A program made the position numbers and the translations under genes. A model generated the notes under the pieces. It ran no database searches. It saw only the letters and a program-made list of their open reading frames with translations, and had not been told where the DNA came from. Positions 13,072-23,242 of a stretch of 64,000 nt of DNA are shown here, piece after piece. Source of the stretch: Vagococcus allomyrinae (lineage in GTDB: Bacteria > Bacillota > Bacilli > Lactobacillales > Vagococcaceae); contig NZ_JAEEGA010000007.1 of NCBI RefSeq assembly GCF_017829975.1, positions 25,242 to 89,241 on the forward strand, given 5' to 3'. Numbering within the stretch: the stretch's first letter is position 1; each line of letters starts with the position of its first letter.

Positions 13072-14525
13072 TAATCGCCACCACTTTTCTGTAGTAATCT
13101 CACTAACTCCGATACTAAATCCACTAATCCATGTGACTCAGATGAGTGCGAAGGTAAATCTGGCAATTGCGGACACTCTTTAATTCCGTATGCCACACGT
13201 TTGATATTTATCAAATGTAGAGGCGTCACATTATCAGAGGTGGCACTACCTCCCCAAGTTCCACAGCCTAAAGTAAAGGCCGGAGAAAGTCCTGTACTGA
13301 CACCAACACCACCATGTGTTGATCCTGTATTAACCAAGATTCGGAAAACAGGTTTCTCAGAGAATTTCATGACAATGTCAGGATTTTCAGTATGAATGGA
13401 AAAACTGTGACCAATACCACCATTATTAAGTAACGAAATAGTCAATTCACATGCTTCTTCCCAATCTTCAACTGTGTAAAATCCTAGAACTGTTGTTAAT
13501 TTTTCATAAGATAGAGGGTCACTTGCTCCAACAGATTGCTGTCTTCCTAATAACACCTTCGTTCCTTGAGGTATTTTAATACCTGCTACCTCAGCGATTA
13601 CTTCTGGTGAACGCCCAACGAGCTTCGCATTCATCGCATGTCCTTTTACAAATAAAACTGAGGCTACTTTTGCTGTTTCTTCAGCAGTCATAAAGTAACA
13701 CCCTTGTTGTTCAAACTCACGAACGACTTCCGCTTCAATGATTTTTTCAACAATTACCGTCTGTTCAGAAGCACAAATCGTGCCATAGTCAAAAGTTTTA
13801 CTGGCGATAATATTCGCTACAGCTTTTGGAATATCTGCACTTCGTTCGATATAGGCTGGAACATTACCTGGTCCAACCCCCAACGCCGGCTTGCCAACAC
13901 TATACGCTGACTTAACCATCGCAGCACCACCTGTTGCAATAATCAAGGCAATTTCTTGTCGGTGCATTAATTCATTGGTGGCAGCCATTGACGGTTTAGA
14001 AATACATGTCACAATATGGTCTGGGGCACCAGCCTCAACAGCTGCATCGTTCATTAACCGTGTGGCCCTCATCGTTGCTTTTAACGCTGAGGGATGAGGG
14101 GAAATAACAATTCCGTTACGGGCTTTGATGGCAATAATCGCTTTATATATAACCGTTGACGTCGGATTAGTAGACGGCACAATCCCCATTAGCAAGCCCA
14201 TCGGTTCGGCAATTTCGATTACTTTGGATTGTGAATCGTTTTTAATAATTCCGACTGTTTTCATCTCTTTAATAAAACGATAAAGCTCAGTTGAAGCATG
14301 ACGATTCTTAAATGTTTTATCTGAAACCTTACCAAATCCTGTCTCTGAAACAGCCATTTCTGCCAATTCGACAGCATGCTCTTCTGCTACTTTAACCATG
14401 TTTCTAATAATTCGATCAATTTGGTGCTCATCAAAGTGAGCGAGTTGTTCTTGGGCTTTCTTACCCGCCCGAGCTAAACTCCGGGCTTCTTGAATAGACT
14501 GCAAGTCATTATCAAAGACTTCCAA
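13071..14525 (-). CDS. CoA-acylating acetaldehyde dehydrogenase (active type)
   Basis: TTG start with AAGGAGGAAATCAG upstream. Aldehyde dehydrogenase fold with the catalytic Cys at residue 251 (FDYGTICASEQ) and nucleotide-site motifs VPSTNPTSTVIYKA and GVGPGNVPAY. Oxidises acetaldehyde to acetyl-CoA with NAD. The N-terminal helix (LQSIQEARSLARAGKKAQ) looks like an encapsulation peptide. It is the partner of PduL and of the alcohol dehydrogenase in splitting acetaldehyde to acetate and ethanol. A second paralogue (23239-24717) lacks this Cys. Confidence 0.93.
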   Translation of the reverse strand: MEVFDNDLQSIQEARSLARAGKKAQEQLAHFDEHQIDRIIRNMVKVAEEHAVELAEMAVSETGFGKVSDKTFKNRHASTELYRFIKEMKTVGIIKNDSQSKVIEIAEPMGLLMGIVPSTNPTSTVIYKAIIAIKARNGIVISPHPSALKATMRATRLMNDAAVEAGAPDHIVTCISKPSMAATNELMHRQEIALIIATGGAAMVKSAYSVGKPALGVGPGNVPAYIERSADIPKAVANIIASKTFDYGTICASEQTVIVEKIIEAEVVREFEQQGCYFMTAEETAKVASVLFVKGHAMNAKLVGRSPEVIAEVAGIKIPQGTKVLLGRQQSVGASDPLSYEKLTTVLGFYTVEDWEEACELTISLLNNGGIGHSFSIHTENPDIVMKFSEKPVFRILVNTGSTHGGVGVSTGLSPAFTLGCGTWGGSATSDNVTPLHLINIKRVAYGIKECPQLPDLPSHSSESHGLVDLVSELVRLLQKSGGD

Positions 14526-14574
14526 CTGATTTCCTCCTTCTTATCTACTGGCAAATGAGACGACAACAGCTTAA

Positions 14575-15048
14575 CTACTCACGCTCGGCTAATTTCTCAT
14601 TAAATCGTTTGAGTAAGGTCGCCTTATTTGCCATAGCTAGTGCTTGTTCTGACAAACCGAGATTGTCATATTGTGTCGCTAGCTCTCGCAGTCGTTTAAC
14701 TGATAGATGACTAAGTACTTCTTCTGACAATATGTCTGGTAAGTTGCTCTTCTCTACTGGCAAATCAATCGCCTTCACCCTTAGAAAAAGAGACTCTACT
14801 TCACTATGTGGTCGTGGAATCACATGATGGGTTTTCAAATGGTTCGGGCCAAACTGTAAAACAGCAGTCACACCTGCATCAACAGCCGCCTTAACAGCTC
14901 CGACATCACCTGTAACTGTGATTGCCACCAAACCACCACCTACAAAAGATCGTTCTAGCAACTCGACTTGTGCTGTTTTTAACATTGTATCGGCTGCTTC
15001 AATTGCTGGAATTAACCCCTTTGTTTCAATTAACCCAATTGCATTCAT
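14575..15048 (-). CDS. BMC-H shell protein with C-terminal extension (157 aa)
   Basis: Residues 1-85 are a BMC domain ([53 protein letters not shown]). Residues about 95-157 form a separate helical region (ILSEEVLSHLSVKRLRELATQYDNLGLSEQALAM), as in PduK- or EutK-like shell proteins whose tails bind cargo or nucleic acid. AAAGGAGGG ribosome site. Confidence 0.9.
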   Translation of the reverse strand: MNAIGLIETKGLIPAIEAADTMLKTAQVELLERSFVGGGLVAITVTGDVGAVKAAVDAGVTAVLQFGPNHLKTHHVIPRPHSEVESLFLRVKAIDLPVEKSNLPDILSEEVLSHLSVKRLRELATQYDNLGLSEQALAMANKATLLKRFNEKLAERE

Positions 15049-15078
15049 CTAATCCCTCCTTTGCTATAAGTGTCTCAA

Positions 15079-15672
15079 TTAATCTATAGAAATTTTCTTG
15101 ATTACCAATAATTGAGTTGCCTCTTTAATTACTATTTTTCGCTCCAATTGAGGAGGAAAATAATGAATATCACCTTTTTTACTTTCAAATTGCTTTTGAT
15201 TAATGGTTGTTACTAGTTCACCTTCCAAGACAAAATAGATGGCTTCCTCTGAGAAGGAGCTGTCAACAACTCCTTTATTTAAATCCACTATTTCAACTTT
15301 CAATTGATTAAAATTGGCAAAAAGAGTTTGTTTAGCTATTCCCTGTTTAGAATCACTTGGTTCGAAACAAATCGAATCACCATCGATTAACTGAAAACCT
15401 GATGAATCTTCTTGACTTTTAAAGGGCTCTTGTCGGCTTAATACATTGATCATTTGCTGTAACAGCTCTTGATCTGAACAAAGCCGAGCCATTATCATGC
15501 TGATGTCTCCAGAAGCCAACTTGTTTTTTTCTTGTTTGATAAAACGAATTCCCGACTCCACAGCTAAATCCATTGCAGCTGCTGTAATAATGGTTTCCAT
15601 TGGAATATGACAGGTATTTTTCTGGTCATCGATTAATTGTTGAATATCTGCGACACAGATAAGTTGCTTCAT
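15079..15672 (-). CDS. eutQ: EutQ-like cupin protein (197 aa)
   Basis: The C-terminal half (residues about 105-195) is a cupin barrel (IYFVLEGELVTTINQKQF; KKGDIHYFPPQLERKI). The N-terminal part (ICVADIQQLIDDQKN; IITAAAMDLAVESGIRF) matches the leader found in EutQ-type proteins. EutQ homologues are linked to acetate kinase activity and compartment assembly. Located between two shell genes, as usual in ethanolamine and choline loci. Confidence 0.85.
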   Translation of the reverse strand: MKQLICVADIQQLIDDQKNTCHIPMETIITAAAMDLAVESGIRFIKQEKNKLASGDISMIMARLCSDQELLQQMINVLSRQEPFKSQEDSSGFQLIDGDSICFEPSDSKQGIAKQTLFANFNQLKVEIVDLNKGVVDSSFSEEAIYFVLEGELVTTINQKQFESKKGDIHYFPPQLERKIVIKEATQLLVIKKISID

Positions 15673-15692
15673 CTTTCCTCACCTACTCTCTT

Positions 15693-15953
15693 TTAAAAGT
15701 GGCAGTCCTCATCAATAATGCCAATAACAGCTGCATCCACAGGCATCGCTCTTTCTTCAAAAATAAGTTTGGCAGAAGAGCCCGTGCAAATAATCACGCG
15801 GTCGCCAATCCCTGCGCCAATCGTGTCTGCAACAATTAATCGCTGTTTCTCTTCTTGATTATTGATAACTTCCGCTAACATAAACTTCAGACCATTGAGT
15901 GAGTTGATCTTTCGCGTTGCCCATATATTGCCAACTAATCTCGCTGCTAACAT
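15693..15953 (-). CDS. eutN: BMC-P pentameric vertex protein, EutN/CcmL family
   Basis: The ATG at 15953 gives the normal family start MLAARLVGNIWATRKIN; a GTG at 15962 would add three residues. The following ADTIGAGIGDRVIICTGSSAK and AVIGIIDE are typical of EutN/CcmL proteins, which cap the 12 vertices of the shell. The start region lies just beyond the stop of the neighbouring shell gene at 15955. Confidence 0.92.
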   Translation of the reverse strand: MLAARLVGNIWATRKINSLNGLKFMLAEVINNQEEKQRLIVADTIGAGIGDRVIICTGSSAKLIFEERAMPVDAAVIGIIDEDCHF

Positions 15954-15954
15954 C

Positions 15955-16266
15955 CTAATCACTGCCTCTACTTTTTTTCATGTTAATTTTAATATCTGAT
16001 AATGCCGTTTCTACCGAAGCCGTATCACCAAACAGAGCCAACAATATCATATTCTGGGGACAACTACCGCGAATATCAACCGCCACAATTCCAGCTGCCT
16101 TCTCTGCTAAATCGGCTACATAAACCATATCGATCAATTTACCTTGAATTAAGCCAATCGCATCATAATCTCTAAATTGCTGAGATGCAGACTGACTCAT
16201 ACCCATTCGTCTGGTAATAATGTCCAAAGCGCCCTCAGAAGGAGATTGAATTATACGATAGTCCAT
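15955..16266 (-). CDS. BMC-domain shell protein, divergent (103 aa)
   Basis: Starts MDYRIIQSPSEGALDIITRR and contains AIGLIQGKLIDMVYVADLAEKAA and LALFGDTASVETALSDI, recognisable BMC elements but in a diverged form without the usual PRPH end. The N-terminal extension resembles the permuted EutS/PduU group, whereas the order of the core is closer to plain BMC-H. It is probably a specialised shell tile. Confidence 0.8.
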   Translation of the reverse strand: MDYRIIQSPSEGALDIITRRMGMSQSASQQFRDYDAIGLIQGKLIDMVYVADLAEKAAGIVAVDIRGSCPQNMILLALFGDTASVETALSDIKINMKKSRGSD

Positions 16267-16281
16267 GTCCTTACCCTCTTT

Positions 16282-17127
16282 CTATAAAACAATTTCTGTA
16301 CAACTTAAAGCAATGCCAATCGGTGTTACAAACATCGGATTGTCCGGTTTAAATGTCGGAATCTGCGTTTCTTTTTCAATAATGCTTTCTATTCCCGTCA
16401 GACAGCAAGTACCACCTACTAAATAAATCCGACTGACATTGAAAGAGCTAATTGCCTGATTAACAATACTGGCAACTTTTTCAATAACAGGTGTTAATAT
16501 TGGCAGTAACTCCTGATGATTTAGAGCATTTCGTTTAAATTCGTCCGCTTTTTCAAAAGACAAACCATAGGCACCTGAAACCACAAGCGAAAAATGAGTC
16601 CCACCTGTAGCTTCATCCGTTACACCAATTACTTGTCCTTCTTCCAAAATCGTAATCCCCGTCGTTCCACCACCAATATCGACGATTGCCCCATTCCGAA
16701 TGTTTAAAACGCCATTAGCTGCAGTCGGCTCATCTAGCAGTGCCGTAATCTCAAAACCAGCTGCTTCTACCACGTGGCGAATAACACCTGAATCTAGTGT
16801 TTCCGTTCCTGGAGGTAAAGCTGCTGCACAATAATGCAACTCAGTCGCAAGCTTTTGTTCAAGCTCCATTTTTAGTTCTTTAACAATTTGAATGGCGCCA
16901 AGATAGTCAACAATCATGCCATCTTTGACAACATTGGCATAGCGATAAGCACCAGCAACAGGTTGCTGATTTTCATCAAGAACCGCTAACACAATGCAGG
17001 ATGTACCTAAATCGACACCTGTATAATAACTCTCAGTTTTAGATCTTTTCGGCGTTACAATTACTTCTTCAAATGCCGCAATAAGTTGATTGGAGAATAT
17101 AATCGGTTCTTTTATATTAATCGTCAT
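16282..17127 (-). CDS. eutJ: EutJ-like actin/Hsp70-fold protein (281 aa)
   Basis: Phosphate-1 motif TGVDLGTSCIVLAVLDE (residues about 30-46), phosphate-2 motif GAIVDIGGGTTGITILEE (about 146-163) and adenosine motif YLVGGTCCLTG (about 236-246) mark an actin-like ATPase. EutJ is a proposed chaperone for compartment enzymes. Here the lyase is a glycyl-radical enzyme. The start overlaps the upstream gene by 4 bp. Confidence 0.9.
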   Translation of the reverse strand: MTINIKEPIIFSNQLIAAFEEVIVTPKRSKTESYYTGVDLGTSCIVLAVLDENQQPVAGAYRYANVVKDGMIVDYLGAIQIVKELKMELEQKLATELHYCAAALPPGTETLDSGVIRHVVEAAGFEITALLDEPTAANGVLNIRNGAIVDIGGGTTGITILEEGQVIGVTDEATGGTHFSLVVSGAYGLSFEKADEFKRNALNHQELLPILTPVIEKVASIVNQAISSFNVSRIYLVGGTCCLTGIESIIEKETQIPTFKPDNPMFVTPIGIALSCTEIVL

Positions 17128-17720
17128 TCAGTCTCACTCCTAAGCAGTCTGATAATGGTTGCACCGATGGCACTTTGAATTTTACAAAGCTCTGTCTGTA
17201 ATTGTTGACAGTCCACATTTTCGGTGATCTCTAATTGATACGTAATCTGAGTTACTAATTCTGCTAAAGAAGCATTAAAACAATTTAAAATCGCTAAAGC
17301 TCTTCCTTGAGGCAGTTGAACATGAAAAGGTCTGATCTCACAAGCACTCCCAAGCTCAGTACTGCTAACCAAATCACTTTTGGGAATTGGCTGTCCCCTT
17401 TCATATGCCTTTTGTACGCTGATTAAATGCTCATGCCAACCCATTACTTCCTCAGCCAAGGTAAGATGATTGTCGAGTAATAAGCTAAAACCTAATAAAA
17501 AAAAGGAAGACATTTTTTTGCAGGAAGCGAGAATTTCCTTGTTAACATTCGACACTGACTGAGTGGCCCCCCTCTTCTTCTCTTGGATTATTGTTACCTG
17601 ACGATCAATAAGAAACTGCCGAGCCTCTGGTGTTAAGCGCGTCTCAAGCTGCAATTGAAATGTCTCAAAAGGACGTTGACGATACTGTCCTTTTAAAACC
17701 TCCTCCGTAATGAATAACAT
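17124..17720 (-). CDS. EutT-like protein without the metal motif
   Basis: I chose the ATG at 17720 because AGGAGG lies 7 bases upstream; an ATG at 17756 is in frame but overlaps the EutP gene end. The N-terminus MLFITEEVLKGQY followed by TRLTPEARQFLIDRQVTI matches EutT-type cobalamin adenosyltransferases. I do not see the HX11CCxxC metal-binding motif of EutT. Since CutC needs no cobalamin, this may be a repurposed structural or assembly protein. It is in operon with eutP and eutJ. Confidence 0.7.
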   Translation of the reverse strand: MLFITEEVLKGQYRQRPFETFQLQLETRLTPEARQFLIDRQVTIIQEKKRGATQSVSNVNKEILASCKKMSSFFLLGFSLLLDNHLTLAEEVMGWHEHLISVQKAYERGQPIPKSDLVSSTELGSACEIRPFHVQLPQGRALAILNCFNASLAELVTQITYQLEITENVDCQQLQTELCKIQSAIGATIIRLLRSETE

Positions 17721-17755
17721 TCGCTGACCTCCTCCGCTAGTTTTTACTGATGACA

Positions 17756-18190
17756 TTAGTCGTCAAGTTGTGCCACCCATCTCCGCCTTATATCAGCTAA
17801 TTCCCGATTCGTTAAATCAAAGAGAAAATAAGGCGGCGTCACCCCCGCTGCTTGTAACACTTCCTCGGCAAACATCTTTTCTTCCTCGTTAGTTCCTCGA
17901 ACCATCCCAACAACAGGACAAGGAAAACTTTTAGCAAAGTTCGGTGGAAAAACACTAATTGTATCTTTGCCATTTGCCAACAATAAAATTAGGCCAGCAG
18001 TTTGAGATAAAGAGAAAATGTAACGATACATCGATGGATTTTCTAGATAACCAGCCGGTATGTCCAATGTATACTGACCGTAGATGGCATCTTGACGCTT
18101 CTTTAAAGGTTTTTCTGTCTCATTTAGCCAATTGGCAACTGATGACTTGCCGCTGCCTTGAGCACCGATAATCATAATCTGCTTTCTCAT
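17756..18190 (-). CDS. eutP: EutP/PduV-like P-loop NTPase (144 aa)
   Basis: P-loop [14 protein letters not shown] (residues 8-21), then a tight Ras-like fold with [16 protein letters not shown] and a late [11 protein letters not shown] segment (NKxD region altered). EutP homologues have NTPase/acetate kinase activity and PduV positions compartments. Short, as usual for the family. The start overlaps the eutS gene by 4 bp. Confidence 0.88.
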   Translation of the reverse strand: MRKQIMIIGAQGSGKSSVANWLNETEKPLKKRQDAIYGQYTLDIPAGYLENPSMYRYIFSLSQTAGLILLLANGKDTISVFPPNFAKSFPCPVVGMVRGTNEEEKMFAEEVLQAAGVTPPYFLFDLTNRELADIRRRWVAQLDD

Positions 18191-18516
18191 GTTCGAGTGA
18201 CCTTCACAACACTAAAACCTAGTAAATGTTGAAGTGTCTCATTAACTGCTATCAGAGAAGCCTCCACACTAGCGATATCACCTGTAATCACCAAGGAACC
18301 AGTAAAACGATCTAAAAAGCCAATTTCAACTGCCCCTGCTTTTGTCGCCACATCCGCACCGATAATTGCCGTTTCTGAAGGCGTAAATGTCATGATTCCA
18401 ACTGCACCAAGTTCAGCTACGCCTAATCTTTCGCAAATATCTGACATCGGCGACGCTAAAATATGAGCAAGAGTCACCTGCTTTCCAGGTACTGATTCTT
18501 GAATAACTCGCTCCAT
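18187..18516 (-). CDS. eutS: EutS-type permuted BMC shell protein (109 aa)
   Basis: [20 protein letters not shown] at the start and [22 protein letters not shown], then [16 protein letters not shown], are hallmarks of EutS/PduU, a circularly permuted BMC domain with a small beta-barrel that closes the hexamer pore. Ribosome site AAGGAGGGG. It begins the eutS-eutP-eutT-eutJ gene group. Confidence 0.93.
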   Translation of the reverse strand: MERVIQESVPGKQVTLAHILASPMSDICERLGVAELGAVGIMTFTPSETAIIGADVATKAGAVEIGFLDRFTGSLVITGDIASVEASLIAVNETLQHLLGFSVVKVTRT

Positions 18517-18528
18517 TACTGCCCCTCC

Positions 18529-19476
18529 TTAATGTCGAATAACTTTTACTGGAAAATCATAGGTTGCAATTTGTTCCTCAATAACATCTAAGTCTTCTTC
18601 GGATAAACTCAAGTCTTCCTTGACCGTGTAAATTTTATCTAATTGATCGTATTTATTAACCCCTAATTTATGATAAGGCAGCAAATCGATTCCCTGAAAG
18701 TTGCTACGGTCCTTAAATGGCATTAAAAAATTTATCGTTCGACGAATTGTCTCAGAATCACTATTTAGCCCTTTCATCAGCGGCATTCTTACTTTAACTT
18801 GATACCGCCGCTCAATTAATTCCATCAAATTTTCCAAAATCCGCTCATTTCTAACACCTGTATATTCTAAATGTTTATCAGGATCAATATGTTTCATATC
18901 ATATAAAAACAAGTCACAAAACTCAGCAATTTTTAGCAATGATTTTAATGGTGCATGACCACATGTTTCAATCGCTGTGTGAATGCCAACTGTTTGACAT
19001 TCCATCAATAAATTTGCGGCAAAGTCCGGTTGGGTTGCGACTTCTCCGCCCCCTAATGTAACACCACCACCAGAAGTTTGGTAAAAAGGCAGATCCTCTT
19101 TGGCAATCGCCAATAAGTCTGATATTAAGCGATCTTCACCAGCAATTGAGAGAGCTTTTTTCGGGCAAACTTCTTCACATAAACGACAACCACTACAATT
19201 AATACTACGATCCACATAGTGAACGCCTTCTTGTTCATCCATTTTATGAATCATTAATGGGCAAACCTTGACACATTCACCACAATCTATGCACATTTTA
19301 CACTGATACATGACTTGATATTTTCGCTCTAAACTTTCAGGATTCGAACACCATTTACATCTTAATGGACAACCTTTAAAAAAGAACAAGGTGCGAATAC
19401 CTGGACCATCGTAGATAGAATATTTTTGTATATTAAAGATGCGCGCTTTCCGCTCAATTTGCATGATATTTTCCAA
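18529..19476 (-). CDS. cutD: CutD, glycyl-radical activating enzyme of CutC
   Basis: TTG start at 19476 with AGGGTGAG upstream; an ATG lies at 19464. Radical SAM motif CPLRCKWC (residues 36-43) and two ferredoxin-like clusters (CKMCIDCGECVKVCP; CSGCRLCEEVCP) define the larger activase type. It installs the glycyl radical on CutC. The gene follows cutC by about 30 bases, the usual pair order. Oxygen-sensitive chemistry implies anaerobic function. Confidence 0.95.
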   Translation of the reverse strand: MENIMQIERKARIFNIQKYSIYDGPGIRTLFFFKGCPLRCKWCSNPESLERKYQVMYQCKMCIDCGECVKVCPLMIHKMDEQEGVHYVDRSINCSGCRLCEEVCPKKALSIAGEDRLISDLLAIAKEDLPFYQTSGGGVTLGGGEVATQPDFAANLLMECQTVGIHTAIETCGHAPLKSLLKIAEFCDLFLYDMKHIDPDKHLEYTGVRNERILENLMELIERRYQVKVRMPLMKGLNSDSETIRRTINFLMPFKDRSNFQGIDLLPYHKLGVNKYDQLDKIYTVKEDLSLSEEDLDVIEEQIATYDFPVKVIRH

Positions 19477-19507
19477 TTATACTCACCCTTGTTCGTCATA
19501 TTTCCGA

Positions 19508-22078
19508 TTAAAAATGCTCTAAGACTGTCCGACTAATAATTTCATCTTGGACTTCCTTACATAACTCTGTAAAGTAAGCACTATATCCTGCTACTCGAAT
19601 AATTAAATCGCGGTAATTATCCGGATCTTCTTGAGCCTTTAATAAGACTTCATTATCGACATAACTAAACTGCATCTGACCATTTCCTAAAATTGAAGAA
19701 GTCCGCAACAGCGTAATCAATCCTTGGCGACCTTCTGGCGTTTCTAAAATACCTTTCAACAACTTGAAATTGTGCACCATCCCGATGTTCATCGCAGCTA
19801 CATCCATCTTAGAAACTGATTTAATAATCGCAGTTGGCCCTTTTTTATCCGCGCCTTGCGTTGGACTAATACCATCAGAAAGTGGTGTCCATGCCCGGCG
19901 TCCATTAGCACTAGCACCTAACATTTCACCAAATGGTGTATTGTTTGAAATCGATAGTGTACCATGACTAAAGATTGAATAAAGAGTCTTAAACTTACTG
20001 TGAGTTCGTTCTGTCCAGTTGATGATATCCGCTGCAATTAAATCCGCATAATCATCATCATTACCGTATTTAGGCGCATCTAAACAATCGCGACGAATTT
20101 GCTCATATCCAACAAAGTCAGCTCGAGTAGCATCACGAATCTGATCCAATGAGTATTTTTTATCATCGAAAACTAGCTTTTTAATTGCAGCCATTGAATC
20201 TGCATAGGTACCTAAACCTGACCAAATTAAACCTGGCCCCCAGTTGTTAACACACCCGCCAGCGGCAACATCACGCCCATTTTCCATACATCCTTCCATC
20301 ATCAATGACATCAGAGGTTTAGGTGCAATATCGCGGTGAACCCGTTGACTAATAACAGTACCAACAGCTGACAAACGAGTGATATATTCAATTTGTTTTT
20401 TTACAGCTTCATCAAATTCTTCATAGGTGTTGTATTGATCAATGCCACCTAAATCTAGCCCTGGATTTAGCTTACACCATAACATCTCACCTCTGTTTAA
20501 GACAAATTCGATGGCAACAGGGAATTGGGTGTAGCCAGTTGACGTCCATTGATACAAACGACCTGATTTTTGAGGCTCTACACATCCCATTAAACAATAA
20601 TCACGAGCATCTTCCATATTAAAGCCTTTAGCTAACATCATTTTAATATGAGAATCATCAAAATGGATTGCCGGGAATCCCAGACCCGCTCTTACAACAT
20701 CAACAATTCGTTCCAAATACTTTTGTGGCGACTGGTTGTGAACACGACATGCTAATGACGGTTGATAAACGCCAACATGGCGAACGGCATCCATCAACAA
20801 GTAAGTCAAATCATTGGTGGCATCACCACCTTCTCGTTTAAGCCCGCCTACACACATATTGACAAATGGTTGGTAGCCAGCGAAATGCTTTGATCCCCCC
20901 TCACTGGAAACCCACATCATCTCAGAACACTTAATAAGGAAACAACCTGCCATTTCAAACGCGTCATAATCAGTTAAACGGCCGGCTTTTTTATCTGCTT
21001 CGTAAAACGGATAGATATATTGGTCCATACGACCAACAGATAACCCAGTTTGATTTTCTTCAAGCATAAACAGCGATTCAACTGTCCAAACTGATTGCAA
21101 TGCTTCTTGAAAGTTTCTTGGAGCATTGGCTGGTACATGGGCGTTGACTTCGCCAATCTTTCGTAGTTCCTCTTTTCGACGAGGATTGTTTTCTTTTTCA
21201 GCTAATTCAAAGGCATGATCCGACAATCGTTTTGCGTAAATCATAACCCCTTCAGTCGTGTCTAAAACAGATTTATAGTAATAAATACGATCAATGTCTT
21301 CTGGCTTTTCCATTGACAAGTGTTCCAAATGAGCTAAGGCTTCCCGTTTGATATCTTTCATTCCTTTTTTCATTAAAATCACATCATAGCCCGGATTAGA
21401 ATCACCACCACCATTAATTTGATGATAAGATAAATCACTGACAAAGGCCTCGCCAGAAAATTCCCAAAGTCCTGCTTCCCGATATTGTTGTTCACAAATT
21501 TCATCCAAAGAACGGCCTTCCCAAAACGGAAACAGTTCTTCTTTCATCACGCGTTTATCTTCATCAGAAATATAAAATGGATCTTGTGGGCGATTGTGAA
21601 TCGTATCCAACTCATCGCGAGTCCAGCGCCAAGCAATATCTGGTGAAAAAGAACCAGCCCGTGGTGCCCCATTTGGATGACCAACAATTAATTCATCATC
21701 CTGGATTAGCAATGGTGCTGTTTCACAAGCTTTTCTAAATGCTTTTGCTCTTAGCATAATTTGCGGTAAACCTGGATTTGCTTTCGTTACCTCAGTAAAG
21801 GCCAAAGCTCGCTGAATGGTAATCGACGGCACTGCCGTTAAATAATGATCTTTCAAGCGTTTTAAGCGCTCCGTCATACCTTCAGGATAGCTTCCATCCT
21901 TTGGAATATCAGGATTGGCAACCGAATGATTTGTGGCACATGAGGTATTGACGACACCATCTGGTTTGCCTAATTCTTGAGAAATACCTTGGAACAGTTT
22001 TAACATTGCTGTCTTTTCGTCTGATGTCATATTTTTAGTTGCATCAGCGAATTTTTCAGAAATTTCATTTACATTCAT
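19508..22078 (-). CDS. cutC: CutC, choline trimethylamine-lyase (short type)
   Basis: Cleaves choline to trimethylamine and acetaldehyde. I chose the ATG at 22078 with AGAGGG 6 bases upstream (856 aa). Thiyl Cys and base Glu are in [10 protein letters not shown] (about residues 497-506), a motif specific to choline lyase. The choline-binding Asp lies in [12 protein letters not shown] (about 226), and the radical Gly in RVAGYSA (about 831). Length fits the shorter CutC form without a large N-terminal extension; its first 40 residues form a helix-rich tag. Flanked by the alcohol dehydrogenase and cutD. Confidence 0.96.
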   Translation of the reverse strand: MNVNEISEKFADATKNMTSDEKTAMLKLFQGISQELGKPDGVVNTSCATNHSVANPDIPKDGSYPEGMTERLKRLKDHYLTAVPSITIQRALAFTEVTKANPGLPQIMLRAKAFRKACETAPLLIQDDELIVGHPNGAPRAGSFSPDIAWRWTRDELDTIHNRPQDPFYISDEDKRVMKEELFPFWEGRSLDEICEQQYREAGLWEFSGEAFVSDLSYHQINGGGDSNPGYDVILMKKGMKDIKREALAHLEHLSMEKPEDIDRIYYYKSVLDTTEGVMIYAKRLSDHAFELAEKENNPRRKEELRKIGEVNAHVPANAPRNFQEALQSVWTVESLFMLEENQTGLSVGRMDQYIYPFYEADKKAGRLTDYDAFEMAGCFLIKCSEMMWVSSEGGSKHFAGYQPFVNMCVGGLKREGGDATNDLTYLLMDAVRHVGVYQPSLACRVHNQSPQKYLERIVDVVRAGLGFPAIHFDDSHIKMMLAKGFNMEDARDYCLMGCVEPQKSGRLYQWTSTGYTQFPVAIEFVLNRGEMLWCKLNPGLDLGGIDQYNTYEEFDEAVKKQIEYITRLSAVGTVISQRVHRDIAPKPLMSLMMEGCMENGRDVAAGGCVNNWGPGLIWSGLGTYADSMAAIKKLVFDDKKYSLDQIRDATRADFVGYEQIRRDCLDAPKYGNDDDYADLIAADIINWTERTHSKFKTLYSIFSHGTLSISNNTPFGEMLGASANGRRAWTPLSDGISPTQGADKKGPTAIIKSVSKMDVAAMNIGMVHNFKLLKGILETPEGRQGLITLLRTSSILGNGQMQFSYVDNEVLLKAQEDPDNYRDLIIRVAGYSAYFTELCKEVQDEIISRTVLEHF

Positions 22079-22105
22079 TTGTAACCCTCTCATTCTTTTC
22101 GTTTA

Positions 22106-23242
22106 TTAGTAAATCATCTGATAAATGGCTTCCAAGTGAGCCGTTGTCGGTGATACAGGATTAGTCGGCGTACAGCGATCTGCTAAAGCCACTTTTGCCA
22201 TTTCTGGAACCGCTACTTGATAGTCTTCTTCCTTAAGGCCTAACTGACTTAATCCAGACTCAACGCCTAACTGCGTTTTCAATTGGCTGATGGCATCTAA
22301 ATAACTGACTACCCCCTCACGAATCGTCCTAGCAGGTAGACCCAACATTTTGGCTAATTGAGCGTATTTTTCAGCTGCCTTCGTTTCAGCTGTACCAGCC
22401 AATTGAGCGTTATAACTGATTACTTTTTCTATCAGCAGCCCATTACAACGGCCATGTGGTAAATGAAAACGACCACCGATAGCATGAGATAAGCTGTGAA
22501 CAATGCCTAATCCAGCATTATTAAAAGCTATTCCTGCCATACAGGAGGCATTATGAACCCGATCTCGAGAGTCATCATTGCCAATATCTTCATATAGTAT
22601 CGGCAAATGTTGGAACACCAAACGAATAGCTTTTTCAGCTAAGGCATCCGTAAAATCCGTTCCATTAATTGCCACATAAGCTTCCGTCGCGTGGGTCAAT
22701 ACATCCAGTCCTGTGTCAACTACTACTTGTTGCGGCAGTTGGTCTATACAGCTAGAATCAAGAATTGCCAGATCTGGACTTAAAGAGTCATCTACAATGA
22801 CCACTTTTTGATCGGCAGCGGTAATCACAGAAAAATCAGTTACTTCTGATCCAGTTCCACTTGTAGAGGGAATAGCAATAAAATAAGGTTTTGCTAGTGG
22901 TTCTTGACTCATTTGCACCGCATAAAAAATCCCCTTTGCAGCATCAATAGCTGAACCGCCTCCGATGGCAACCATCACATCTGGCTTAAATTCCTGATAA
23001 ACTTTTATACCCGCCGCAATCACTGCTGTATCTGGATCAGGTTTCACGTCACTAAAGATTTGTGACTGAATCCCTGCTTCAGCTAAGTACCCTTTAACTT
23101 TTTCTAAATACCCCAATTGATCCATAATCTTGTCTGCCACAATTAATGCAGAATGACCTGAAATAGTTTTTAAGGTCTCTAACGACCTTTGGTTCATTAC
23201 AATTTTAGTCTTTAAGGTGAATTGATTAATTATCACTCTCAC
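22106..23242 (-). CDS. Iron-dependent alcohol dehydrogenase (378 aa)
   Basis: GTG start overlaps the preceding gene. NAD site AIGGGSAIDAAKG (residues about 92-104), the family signature IPSTSGTGSEVTDF (about 126-139) and metal-binding residues in LDVLTHATEAY and HSLSHAIGGRFHLPHG mark a group III alcohol dehydrogenase like PduQ or CutO. It reduces acetaldehyde to ethanol and regenerates NAD inside the shell. Next to cutC. Confidence 0.92.
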   Translation of the reverse strand: MRVIINQFTLKTKIVMNQRSLETLKTISGHSALIVADKIMDQLGYLEKVKGYLAEAGIQSQIFSDVKPDPDTAVIAAGIKVYQEFKPDVMVAIGGGSAIDAAKGIFYAVQMSQEPLAKPYFIAIPSTSGTGSEVTDFSVITAADQKVVIVDDSLSPDLAILDSSCIDQLPQQVVVDTGLDVLTHATEAYVAINGTDFTDALAEKAIRLVFQHLPILYEDIGNDDSRDRVHNASCMAGIAFNNAGLGIVHSLSHAIGGRFHLPHGRCNGLLIEKVISYNAQLAGTAETKAAEKYAQLAKMLGLPARTIREGVVSYLDAISQLKTQLGVESGLSQLGLKEEDYQVAVPEMAKVALADRCTPTNPVSPTTAHLEAIYQMIY

